Assembly: GCA_019308985.1 (NCBI GenBank)
Contig: JAFDHB010000063.1
Coordinates: 1-17,796 of the forward strand
DNA from: Deltaproteobacteria bacterium
Lineage (GTDB): Bacteria > Desulfobacterota > DSM-4660 > Desulfatiglandales > HGW-15
Direction of reading: 5' to 3'
DNA: 17,796 nt
Shown: piece by piece, positions 6,356 to 15,100 of the stretch
Layout: the number at the start of each line of letters is the position of its first letter
How positions within the stretch are numbered: position 1 is the stretch's first letter
Position numbers and translations under genes: made by a program
The notes under the pieces: generated by a model
Database searches by the model: none
What the model saw: the letters and a program-made list of their open reading frames with translations, nothing else
What the model was told of the DNA's origin: nothing

Positions 6356-7462
6356 CTAGTTGTCTCCTTTACCCAGGATGAACTCTTCGGTCATCCTGTG
6401 TGCCTCCGCATCAGTGTATTGGCGCGGGGGATGTTTCATGAAATAGGCGGAGGGAGAGTACAATACACCCCCCAGTCCCCTGTCCAGGGCCAGCTTGCAA
6501 CACCTGATCGCGTCTATGACCACCCCCCCGGAGTTGGGGGAGTCCTCCACCGAGAGCCTTAGTTCCAGATTCATGGGCACGTCGCCAAAGAGCCGTCCCT
6601 CCATGCGTATGAAGCAGACCTTGTTGTCCCTTTGCCATGCGACCCAGTCGCTGGGTCCGATATGGATGTTCTCCTCCGCCAGTCTTTTTCCCTCCAGCTG
6701 GGACTGAACCGATTCCGTCTTGGATCTCTTCTTGGAGCTGAGCCGGTTCCTGTCCAACATGTTCAGGAAATCCGTGTTACCTCCCGTGTTCAACTGGTAG
6801 GTCCTTTCCAGTTTGACGCCCCGGTCCTTGAAGAGATTGGTGAGGACCCTGTGGACAATTGTCGCACCCACCTGGGACTTTATATCATCCCCTATGAGCG
6901 GAACGTTCTTTTCTTGGAACCGCCTGGCCCAATCGGGGTCGCTGGCAATAAAGACCGGCATGTTGTTTATGAAACCAACACCTGCCTCCAATGCGCATTC
7001 CGCATAAAATCTCACCGCCTCTTCTGAACCTACCGGCAGGTAGTTTAAAAGGATTTGTGTCCCGGATTCCTTCAGCTCATTCACTATGTCTTCTTTGCCG
7101 GGTTCTTCCTGGTCCGAGGGTAGAAAGGTATACTTCTTGTCATAGTTTTTCATGTGCCCGGCAACACCATCCAAGATTCTCCCCATTTTCACCTTGGTCT
7201 TGGTCTTGGGTACATGGCGGCAGAAGATAGTCGTGCAGTTAGGGAGTTCAAAGATGGCCTCCGAGACGTCCTTTCCCACCTTTCTCCTGTCGATATCAAA
7301 GGCCGCGGCAACTTCGATTTCATATGGGCGGTACCCCCCTATATCCCAGTGCATCAATCCCATTGCCCTGTCCTCATCGTAGTCCCTGTAATAGGCAATT
7401 CCCTGAATCAAGGCGCTGGCACAATTCCCGATCCCTACGATTCCAATCCTGATCTTCCCCAT
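6356..7462 (-). CDS. ino1: myo-Inositol-1-phosphate synthase
   Basis: A 368-residue enzyme that converts glucose 6-phosphate to 1L-myo-inositol 1-phosphate using tightly bound NAD+, the first step of inositol synthesis. The dinucleotide-binding loop is GIVGIGNCASALIQG (residues 7-21). Other family signatures are LNTGGNTDFLNM, the lysine-rich SSKKRSKTESVQS following it, and EDSPNSGGVVIDAIRC near the C-terminus. The length fits the short bacterial/archaeal type of the enzyme rather than the 500+ residue eukaryotic type. ATG 7462 has GGAGG (7475-7471) eight bases upstream. It is on the same strand as the DUF6178-like gene upstream but is separated from it by 186 bases holding a strong inverted repeat. 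No inositol monophosphatase or phospholipid synthase gene is nearby, so the end product (phosphatidylinositol, an osmolyte or a glycoconjugate) is unknown. Confidence 0.92.
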   Translation of the reverse strand: MGKIRIGIVGIGNCASALIQGIAYYRDYDEDRAMGLMHWDIGGYRPYEIEVAAAFDIDRRKVGKDVSEAIFELPNCTTIFCRHVPKTKTKVKMGRILDGVAGHMKNYDKKYTFLPSDQEEPGKEDIVNELKESGTQILLNYLPVGSEEAVRFYAECALEAGVGFINNMPVFIASDPDWARRFQEKNVPLIGDDIKSQVGATIVHRVLTNLFKDRGVKLERTYQLNTGGNTDFLNMLDRNRLSSKKRSKTESVQSQLEGKRLAEENIHIGPSDWVAWQRDNKVCFIRMEGRLFGDVPMNLELRLSVEDSPNSGGVVIDAIRCCKLALDRGLGGVLYSPSAYFMKHPPRQYTDAEAHRMTEEFILGKGDN

Positions 7463-7554
7463 GGAACTGTCCTCCGAAGTGATCCAACATCTCGGAATTT
7501 CGATAATTCTTTGAAATTAATCTATCCCCATGGCCTATGCAAAAGGTAACCCAT

Positions 7555-7606
7555 GGAATAATGGAATGGTGAGTCGGGGCAATTGTTTATTTCATTCCAT
7601 TATTCC
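7555..7606. repeat. Perfect 14-bp inverted repeat (52-base hairpin)
   Basis: GGAATAATGGAATG (7555-7568) and CATTCCATTATTCC (7593-7606) are exact reverse complements separated by 24 bases. It lies between the stop of the DUF6178-like gene (7649) and the start of ino1 (7462). Each arm is itself repetitive (GGAATAATGGAAT). On the minus strand only a short TTTT occurs downstream, so it is not a typical intrinsic terminator. Confidence 0.85.
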
Positions 7607-7648
7607 GATTATGAGCTATACAATCTGGAACTATTGCTGTCCCTGGGC

Positions 7649-9349
7649 TCACTTGGATGGCTCTATGGTTATGAACCTGGAGTACTTACCGTCTATCTCA
7701 CCCGATGCCACCATTTCGTACTCATCAACAAATTCGTCCCAGATGACCGATAGGGTTTCCTCCAGGATCTCCTGCGTCTCCCGGTTGGCATTGGAGGCAT
7801 AACGCATGAGGTCTTTTATGAACACATCCTTGAATCCCCCCATTCGGTAAGGGGGTCCTTTTTCCCCTTCTCTCAAGCGATCAAAGAACCATTTTGCCTG
7901 GTCCCTGCTGATCCCGAGAAAGCTGGGTTCCAGGGAAAGTAAGCGACGGCTCCAAAGATTAAACAAAAGGTGCAAGAAAGTCAATTCCGGCCCTTGAACG
8001 AGGTCCTTGTCCCCGGGAACTCTTTCTGCAAGGCGCTCTATCAGGCCGTCAATGACCATCAGGCGGCGAAGGACACTCAGGAATTCCCCCAGGTCTGACA
8101 GCCATTCAAAATCCCTGAATTCCTCCGGATCCCTGTGGCCTACGTACATCTGGGGCCTTTTTTTCATTATGCCTGCTAGGGTTCCACCCCAATGTTCTCC
8201 CCAGAATTCCCAGTCCAGGCCCTGCCGGACAAACCAGCTTGTATCCAACCAGCGCTCAGTTTCCCATTTCAACTTGAGGGCCAAGCCGAACCCAACCCTG
8301 AACAGGGATGATAGGGAATGGGACCTGAGGGTCTTCTCGGCCGCCGGGACATCTTTTCCACACAGTCTTTCGAGGCCTAAATTGGCATAGCTCGCCGCCC
8401 TTTTGCAGGCCCTCATCAAGTCATCAAGCTCCTCCACTTTGAGTCCTTCCGCAGAGAGAATTTGGTTGCAGAGTCCGGCGAATTCGATCCGCATCCTTTC
8501 CAGGAACAGGGCGTCCGTTGAATTGCCTATTGATTGGAGCAATAGGTTGTCAGGGGGTGTTTGACTGAGTGGCAGAAATGGGATCGGCACATGGTCTAAC
8601 TCATTCTGGAGATCACCGTCCAGCTCCCCTGCTACGGTGATGATATTTCCGATCCCTTCCGGGTCCAGGGGTGCATAGATGGAAAGTGCTTCTTCCCGGG
8701 GGATGAATCCATAGGCCTGCAACCGGGTATTCCTGAATCTGTAAATCTCTTCTTCGATTTCATCGGCCTGCAATCCGGAAACCGCCTGGAGGAGCCCCAT
8801 GTAACTCGTCAAATCCTTGGCTGCCAGATCACGAAGTATCTCCCAAACAAACTCTCGTTCGTCCTGATTGGTGACCTTTACATAGAACACGCCGTCCAGG
8901 CTGAGGTAATCATCTTCTAGCTCAAAGGCCTTCTCCTTGTCATCCAAGGACACAACCTGGACACTCCTGTAAAGTAGATAGGCCAAAAGGTCCCGCCCTT
9001 CACCAAAGGCCCACTTCACCCACCTTTCGGGATCAGCGGCGTGGAGCCTCTTAATCCAATTCCAACCCCTTATGCCGTCTATCCGATCCCTGCTCCAGAT
9101 ATCCAGGTCAAGCAGGTATTGCCATTGTTCCTCTGAGGCCAGTGCAAGGAGGGGGAGACTGTCTTCCTCGCCGACCCTCTTGATGAGCCAGAAGAAATCT
9201 TGGTTGGACGTCCGCCGGATCAGCTCCATCGGGTTCTCGTGCCTCAAGATACGATCCACCAAGGCCCTCCCCGGCTGGGATATGATATTCTTCAAGATCT
9301 CTTCTCGTTCTCGGGTTACAACAACCCGTCGCTCTGAGTTCCTGATCAC
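7649..9349 (-). CDS. DUF6178-like protein of unknown function
   Basis: A 566-residue, probably cytoplasmic, acidic and tryptophan-rich helical protein with no signal peptide, membrane helices, nucleotide-binding loop or cysteine cluster. Segments such as FWLIKRVGEEDSLPLLALAS, EEQWQYLLDLDIW and the central RLQAYGFIPREEALSIYAPLDP resemble the DUF6178 family, which I know mainly from Desulfobacterota; no function is established. The assignment is from memory and should be treated as probable. The start is GTG 9349 (no in-frame ATG further upstream) with only a weak ribosome binding site, so the true start might lie some residues further in. It lies downstream of groES-groEL and a small orphan gene on the same strand, after a 168-base gap with no evident terminator, and so could be read through from the chaperonin operon. 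Confidence 0.75.
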   Translation of the reverse strand: MIRNSERRVVVTREREEILKNIISQPGRALVDRILRHENPMELIRRTSNQDFFWLIKRVGEEDSLPLLALASEEQWQYLLDLDIWSRDRIDGIRGWNWIKRLHAADPERWVKWAFGEGRDLLAYLLYRSVQVVSLDDKEKAFELEDDYLSLDGVFYVKVTNQDEREFVWEILRDLAAKDLTSYMGLLQAVSGLQADEIEEEIYRFRNTRLQAYGFIPREEALSIYAPLDPEGIGNIITVAGELDGDLQNELDHVPIPFLPLSQTPPDNLLLQSIGNSTDALFLERMRIEFAGLCNQILSAEGLKVEELDDLMRACKRAASYANLGLERLCGKDVPAAEKTLRSHSLSSLFRVGFGLALKLKWETERWLDTSWFVRQGLDWEFWGEHWGGTLAGIMKKRPQMYVGHRDPEEFRDFEWLSDLGEFLSVLRRLMVIDGLIERLAERVPGDKDLVQGPELTFLHLLFNLWSRRLLSLEPSFLGISRDQAKWFFDRLREGEKGPPYRMGGFKDVFIKDLMRYASNANRETQEILEETLSVIWDEFVDEYEMVASGEIDGKYSRFITIEPSK

Positions 9350-9517
9350 CTGCCGTCACCCATTGCTGTCCTGATAGGATTTTGGTAACACTTCAGCCCT
9401 TCCGGGTTTAGCGTCTTTCAAAGGGATAAGGGATTACGGGTTTTGCAGATTTGCTGGATCGGTCGGTTCCAGCGCCTGGGCGGTCTGTCCAACAAAGTCT
9501 TTGGCGGAGCGGGGAAC

Positions 9518-9889
9518 CTAGTTGAGTTTTATCTTTTCCCAGCCCTTGATGCAGCGTTCCAGCCATTCCGCAAAGGCAAGATACTTCCCTGTTTGAAGAT
9601 CATAACAAGGACCCAGCGGTTTGTCATCCCCTTCCCGTATTTTCTCCTGTGCGGTTTGCTCCAGGGTTTCCTTGACCTGGTCTCTGGAAAGGCCGAATTG
9701 ATTTGCGAGGGCTTTTACTCCCTGGGGATTGCGAAACAGGGCGGCCATCTGCCAGAGGGCCCTTCTCTGAAGATCCTTTACCTCATCTTCCGGCCGCTTC
9801 ATCTCCTTTGCCAGAAAAGCGGCCCTGATGAAATGTTTTCGTTGGATCTCCCTGTCCAGCTCCTCCGGCAGGTCTCTATGCTCGTTCAT
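9518..9889 (-). CDS. Orphan 123-residue protein downstream of groEL
   Basis: A charged, helical protein starting MNEHRDLPEELDREIQRKHF. It has RAAFLAKEMKRPEDEVKDLQ, then RRALWQMAALFRNPQG, then a segment KALANQFGLSRDQVKETLEQ that has the spacing of a small helix-turn-helix, and an aromatic C-terminus (AEWLERCIKGWEKIKLN). I do not recognise the family, and DNA binding is only a possibility. The open frame extends upstream into groEL, but ATG 9889 is the only plausible start downstream of the groEL stop; no good Shine-Dalgarno is visible before it. It follows groEL by 85 bases on the same strand. A GC-rich hairpin lies in that gap without a T-tract, so partial readthrough from groEL is conceivable. 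Coding quality looks good. Confidence 0.7.
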   Translation of the reverse strand: MNEHRDLPEELDREIQRKHFIRAAFLAKEMKRPEDEVKDLQRRALWQMAALFRNPQGVKALANQFGLSRDQVKETLEQTAQEKIREGDDKPLGPCYDLQTGKYLAFAEWLERCIKGWEKIKLN

Positions 9890-9931
9890 GATGCTTGACT
9901 CAGGCGGGATGCCCTTGAGGGAGTTAGCTTT

Positions 9932-9967
9932 GGCCCGGGCAGGAATCCGAGTCTCTCCGCCCGGGCC
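9932..9967 (-). other. GC-rich hairpin between groEL and the orphan gene
   Basis: A perfect 9-bp inverted repeat GGCCCGGGC (9932-9940) / GCCCGGGCC (9959-9967) with an 18-base loop, seven bases past the groEL stop. No run of T follows on either strand. It fits a processing or attenuation site, or a Rho-assisted end, better than a classical intrinsic terminator. Confidence 0.6.
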
Positions 9968-9974
9968 TATCTCC

Positions 9975-11597
9975 TTAGTACATGTCTTCGGAGGGCATCT
10001 GCGGTGTTTCAGGCTTCTTCTTTTCCGGCTTTTCTGCAACCATGGCCTCTGTGGTCAGCAGGAGGCCGGCCACTGAGGCGGCGTTCTGGAGGGCGAACCG
10101 AGTCACTTTCGTGGGGTCGATGACCCCTGCCCCGACCAGGTCCTCATATTCGCCGGTTTCCGCATTGAATCCGTAGTTGCCCTTGCCGGCTATCACTTGT
10201 TGTACCACAACGGAGCCCTCAAAGCCGGCATTGTTCGCGATCTGCCTAACGGGTTCTTCAAGGGCCCTCCTGATGATATTGAGGCCCAACTGCTCATCAC
10301 CTTCCAGCTTGAGCTTGTCCAGGGCCTTCATGACGCGGACAAAGGCAACTCCGCCGCCCGGCACGATGCCCTCCTCCACTGCCGCCCGGGTCGCATTGAG
10401 GGCGTCTTCCACGCGGTCTTTTTTCTCCTTCATCTCTGTCTCCGTTGCCGCACCCACGTTGATCACCGCGACCCCTCCGATCAACTTGGCAAGACGCTCC
10501 TGGAGCTTTTCCCTGTCGTAATCACTGGTGGTCTCTTCTATCTGGGCCCTTATCTGCTTGACCCTCCCTTCAAGGGCCTTGCGGCTACCACCACCGTCCA
10601 CTATGGTCGTGTTGTCCTTGTCTATGGTGATGCGTTTGGCGGTTCCCAGGTCTTTCAGGGTCACGTTTTCCAGTTTCAGGCCTAGGTCCTCGCTGATCAC
10701 CTGCCCCCCGGTCAGGATGGCTATATCTTCCAGCATGGCCTTGCGCCTGTCTCCGAAGCCGGGGGCCTTGACAGCGGCGCACTTCAGGGTTCCCCGTATC
10801 TTGTTGACCACCAATGTGGCGAGGGCTTCCCCTTCCACGTCCTCCGCGATGACAAGCAAGGGCTTGCCGGACTTGGCTATCTGTTCCAGGAGGGGAATCA
10901 TGTCTTTCATATTGCTGATCTTTTTCTCATGCAGCAATATGTAGGGTTCTTCCAGGTCAACTTCCATCTTTTCAGGGTCTGTCACAAAGTAGGGGCTCAG
11001 GTACCCCCTGTCGAATTGCATACATTCCACTATTTCGAGGGTGGTTTCCATGCCCTTTGCTTCCTCAACGGTTATCACACCCTCCTTGCCGACCTTTTCC
11101 ATGGCCTCCGCAATGATATCGCCTATGGTCGGGTCGTTATTGGCCGACACGGTACCCACCTGTGCTATCTCTTTCTTTTCCTTGGTGGGGTTTGAGATCT
11201 TTTTGAGCTCTTCCACGACCGCCGCCACCGCCTTCTCCATGCCCCTCTTCATGGCCATGGGATTGGCTCCGGCCGCTACCAGCTTGGACCCTTCGTGAAA
11301 AATCGACTGGGCGAGAATCGTAGCAGTTGTGGTTCCGTCCCCTGCCACATCCGACGTCTTGGAGGCGACTTCTTTTACCATCTGAGCGCCCATGTTTTCG
11401 AACTTGTCCTCGAGCTCGATCTCCTTTGCCACTGTCACACCGTCTTTCGTGGTCTTCGGGGAGCCCCAGGACTTCTCTATCAGGACGTTGCGACCTTTGG
11501 GTCCAAGGGTCACCCTTACGGCGTTGGCAAGGGTATCCACACCGTGCAACATCTTCTCTCTTGCCTTTTCGCTGTAAGTAATCTCCTTACCTGCCAT
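9975..11597 (-). CDS. groEL: Chaperonin GroEL (Hsp60)
   Basis: ATP-dependent chaperonin that forms the two-ring folding chamber with GroES, in the cytoplasm. Full length at 540 residues. The nucleotide site is intact: TLGPKGRNV (30-38), and D87 within GDGTTTAT (86-93), at the same number as in E. coli. The aspartate of [15 protein letters not shown], equivalent to catalytic Asp398, is present, as is [14 protein letters not shown] binding sequence as [13 protein letters not shown] and the conserved [18 protein letters not shown]. The C-terminus is atypical: instead of the usual glycine-methionine GGM repeats it ends [21 protein letters not shown] 11597 follows groES by 23 bases with an AGGAGG ribosome binding site in the gap, so the two form an operon. 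Confidence 0.98.
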   Translation of the reverse strand: MAGKEITYSEKAREKMLHGVDTLANAVRVTLGPKGRNVLIEKSWGSPKTTKDGVTVAKEIELEDKFENMGAQMVKEVASKTSDVAGDGTTTATILAQSIFHEGSKLVAAGANPMAMKRGMEKAVAAVVEELKKISNPTKEKKEIAQVGTVSANNDPTIGDIIAEAMEKVGKEGVITVEEAKGMETTLEIVECMQFDRGYLSPYFVTDPEKMEVDLEEPYILLHEKKISNMKDMIPLLEQIAKSGKPLLVIAEDVEGEALATLVVNKIRGTLKCAAVKAPGFGDRRKAMLEDIAILTGGQVISEDLGLKLENVTLKDLGTAKRITIDKDNTTIVDGGGSRKALEGRVKQIRAQIEETTSDYDREKLQERLAKLIGGVAVINVGAATETEMKEKKDRVEDALNATRAAVEEGIVPGGGVAFVRVMKALDKLKLEGDEQLGLNIIRRALEEPVRQIANNAGFEGSVVVQQVIAGKGNYGFNAETGEYEDLVGAGVIDPTKVTRFALQNAASVAGLLLTTEAMVAEKPEKKKPETPQMPSEDMY

Positions 11598-11620
11598 GGT
11601 AAAAACCTCCTGCCATATTT

Positions 11621-11908
11621 TTAGTTGATTACTGCGAGGATGTCATCCTCTCTCATTATCAAGTGCTCCACTCCATCGATCTCGATCTCATCGCCGGCAT
11701 ACTTTGAGAAGAAGATCCGGTCTTTCTCCTTGACCTCCGGCGGGACACGTTTCCCACCATCGCTCAGTCTCCCGGCACCGACGGCTACGACCTCACCTTC
11801 CTGTGGTTTTTCCTTGGCCGTGTCAGGGATGATGATGCCCCCAGAGGTCTTCTCTTCCTCTTCAAGGCGCCGGACCAAAACCCTGTCCCCAAGTGGTGTG
11901 ACCTTCAT
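11621..11908 (-). CDS. groES: Co-chaperonin GroES (Hsp10)
   Basis: A 95-residue lid protein of the GroEL chamber, full family length. It starts [14 protein letters not shown]. The mobile loop is [19 protein letters not shown] (about residues 18-36), with the hydrophobic GGIII tripeptide-type contact for GroEL. The rest of the fold, GEVVAVGAG through [17 protein letters not shown] and the final DDILAVIN, is standard. ATG 11908 is preceded by AAAGGAGGG (11927-11919) and a nearer AAGGAAG. It is the first gene of the groESL operon; a sigma-70-like promoter lies about 150 bases upstream and no CIRCE inverted repeat is visible in the leader. Confidence 0.98.
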   Translation of the reverse strand: MKVTPLGDRVLVRRLEEEEKTSGGIIIPDTAKEKPQEGEVVAVGAGRLSDGGKRVPPEVKEKDRIFFSKYAGDEIEIDGVEHLIMREDDILAVIN

Positions 11909-12060
11909 ACTTCCTTATATCCCTCCTTTCAACTATAATGACTTCGTAATGGCTCCAGCGGTAGCTTGAGCCCGAACCCTCTCCCACCCTGAAGATGGTC
12001 AAGAATGGCTCATGCGAGATAACCTGTTGATATTACGTTAATATATAAAAATGCGAGCAA

Positions 12061-12088
12061 AATATAAGCACACTTGGCGGATTGTCAA
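12061..12088 (-). promoter_or_regulatory. Putative sigma-70 promoter of groESL
   Basis: On the minus strand: TTGACA (12088-12083, perfect -35), a 16-base spacer, and TATATT (12066-12061, five of six for the -10). It predicts a transcript start near 12054 and a leader of about 145 bases. The leader has no TTAGCACTC/GAGTGCTAA (CIRCE). The -10 region is unlike the CCCCAT-type of RpoH promoters, so heat control, if any, is not evident from the sequence. Confidence 0.6.
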
Positions 12089-12130
12089 GGGATGGGGATG
12101 GAAATTTGATAGGGTCAGCCGTTTCTCGCC

Positions 12131-15100
12131 CTATTCTTGATCCTGCTCAGGGGCGGTTCCGGTGATTCGGTAAAAGGGGGCCCAGTAGGCCTTGCGGAGC
12201 CACTTCACGGCTCGTTCCGCGGCGCGTGTCGTTGTGTATACCAGGGAATACAATGTTGGAACCACTACCAGGGTAAGTACGGTGGCCAGTGCCAGACCGA
12301 AAATGACCGCTATTGCCATGGGACTCCACCACTGGCTCGATTCGCTCACCGTGGACAGCTCCATCTTGTGAAAATCATAGGCAATTCCAGTGACCATAGG
12401 GATCAGCCCGAGGATGGTCGTAACGGCGGTCAGCAGCACGGGCCTCACCCTAGTACAACCCGCTGCAACGATTGCCTCCCTCACCGGAAGCCCCCTGTTG
12501 CGCAATTGATTGGTATAATCTATAAGGACTATGGCGTTGTTGACCACGACCCCGGCCAGGGATATGACGCCCACACCGGTCATGATGATCCCAAAGGGCA
12601 TGTCCAGGAAGGTGAGGCCGACAAAGACCCCGCCAAGGGATAGGAGGACTGATGTCATTATGATCGCCGGCTGGGCCACGGAGTTGAACTGGGTTACCAG
12701 GATGAGAATGATAATAAAGATGGCCGCGCCAAAGGCCTTGCTCAAGAACGCTTCGGCTTCATCTTGAAACTCCCTCTCACCCGTGAACCGAACCTTGTAC
12801 CCGGGAGGGAGGGTAAACGCTGCCAAGAGCTTTTCCGCCTTGGCCCTGGCCACGGGACCCGGCACGTACCTCTCGTCCACACTGGCCTTGACCGTGACTA
12901 CCCGCTCATGATTTATTCGATTTATCTGGCCCAGCCCACCTGCCACCTCGAACTTGGCGATGGTGCTCAGGGGGACCAGCCCTTCTGATGTCGGGAGCAG
13001 CAACTCCCTCAGAATATCCGTCACCCTGCGCTCGGACTCCGGCAATTGTACCGTGATATCGTAGTCTTCATCCCCCTCCCGAAAGGTCGAGACCTTGATT
13101 CCGTTAAAGGCTACCTTGAGGGCAAAGCCCACAATCTCGGTAGAGAGCCCCAAGAGTGCGGCCCGCTGTCTGTCCACCCTGACCCTCACGGTCGGTGATC
13201 CTGCAATGTAATCATCTCTTACGTCATGGACAAAGGGTATCTTCTCCAAGGTCTCCTTGATCTGCTGGGCTATCCGGCCCAGGAGCCTGAAATCATCTCC
13301 CGAGATCTCAATGGTTATGGGTGCCCCGGTAGGGGGTCCATGCTCCCGCTCTGCGATAGTAATCTCCGCTCCGGGGATGTTCTTGATCCTGTCCCTTATC
13401 CTCTCAACCGTGACCGGGGAAGGCTCCACCCTCTCCTCCATGTCGTGAAACTGGACTCCGATATGATTGGGAGAATTGCTTTCAAAGGCCGATTGCCCTC
13501 TTATTACGGATACGGTGCGGGCGTATACGTATTCCACGTTGGGCAAATCGCTCGGTCCGTAAACCTTTCGTCCAGTGGCCAGGGTGTAAAGCCTTCGAGA
13601 GGTCTCCAAGGACAGACAATCTGCGGTGTTCTTCCGTGAGATCCCTGGTCCTTTCCCGTCGCCGCCGCAAAGGACCCGTTCCACTTCCCTGGCCACCCTG
13701 TCGGAATATTCCAGGTCGGCACCTTCCGGCATGTCCAGGTTGATATATATGGCATCAGGCTCAATGTCCGGGAAAAACTGTACAGGTCTCTCCAAGCCGA
13801 CCCTGTGAACCCAGATCATGGCCATTACAACGAGGCCAAGGAAGGACATTACCAGCACCGCCACGCGGTGGTTGAGGGCGCTGTTCAGGATTTTCCTATA
13901 GGCCTTGAGCAGTGGACCCCTGACCGTAATAGGGGCCTCGCCGGCCCGCTCGATCTCCTCTGCGCTCGCCCTGAGCTTGGCAAACCTGTGTCCCGCAGGA
14001 AGCTTTAGGAAGATGGCGGCGAGGGCAGGGTTTATCACCATTGCCACGAACAGGGAAGAGGAGAGGGTTATGATGACTGTTATGGGGAGATAGGACATAA
14101 ACTCCCCCATGATACCCGGCCAGAAGACGAGGGGGAAAAAGGCCCCCAGGGTTGTCAGGGTAGCGGCTATCACGGGCTGGGTCACCTCGGCGGTTGCCTT
14201 GACCGATGCCTGTAAACGTGGGACACCCTGCTCCATGTATCGAAAGATATTCTCCACTATGACTATGGCATTGTCCACGAGCATCCCGAGGGAAAGGGTG
14301 AGGGAAAAGAGGACCACCATATTGAGGGTGATTCCCACCGCCTTCAAAACGATGAAGGAGATGAACATGGAGAAGGGAATGGCAAGGGCGACCAGGAAGG
14401 CGTTTCTCACCCCCATGACAAAAAAGAGCACTGCAATGACCAGGATCAAGCCGGTAAGGATGTTGTTTTCCAGGTCAGCGACCATGTTCCGGATATTCTT
14501 TGCCTCGTCCATGAGCTTTGTTATTTCCGTACCCTTGGGCCAGGTGGGCTTCTTTTCCTCTATGATCCTGTCCATCTCCTTGGTTATCCGCAACACGTTT
14601 TCCCCGGCCCTCTTTTTAACCTGTATGTTGATCGCCTGCTGGCCGTTCAACCGCGAACGACTTTCTTCGTCCTTGAACCCGTCCACCACCCTTGCCACGT
14701 CTTTGAGGTACACGGGTCTGCCGTTGTGAAGGCCGACCACCAGTCCGTAAATCTCATCGGGGCTCCTGAATTCGCCCGGCACCCTGAGTCGGAATCTGCC
14801 GTCCGCCATCCTGATGGCCCCTCCGGATACGTTCCTGTTTTCTTCCGCAATCACCCTCTGCAGCCTTGTAATGGAAAGTCCGTAGTAGGCGAGCTTGTGG
14901 GGGAAGGGCTCCACACGGATCTCCCGCTCGAGACCCCCTGTGACCTTTGCGTCCAGCACCCCTGGTATTGCCTCGAAGTCCTCCTCGAGATCCTCTGCGA
15001 TCTCCTTGAGCTTGACCAGTCCCACTGTCCCGGAAAGGGAATAGACCACTATCGGCAACTCCGAGATATTGACCTCGAACACCTCTGGATCATCTTCCAG

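Noticed and set aside
9890..10039. An upstream start for the orphan gene inside groEL
   Set aside because: The extra residues are arginine/proline-rich, overlap the groEL 3' end in another frame, and look like a shadow translation.
10177..11624. Long plus-strand ORFs opposite groEL and groES
   Set aside because: They are antisense shadows of highly conserved chaperonin genes and have no ribosome binding sites.
11909..12130. CIRCE (HrcA operator) or RpoH promoter upstream of groES
   Set aside because: No TTAGCACTC/GAGTGCTAA pair and no CCCCAT-type -10 could be found; only a sigma-70-like promoter is supported.
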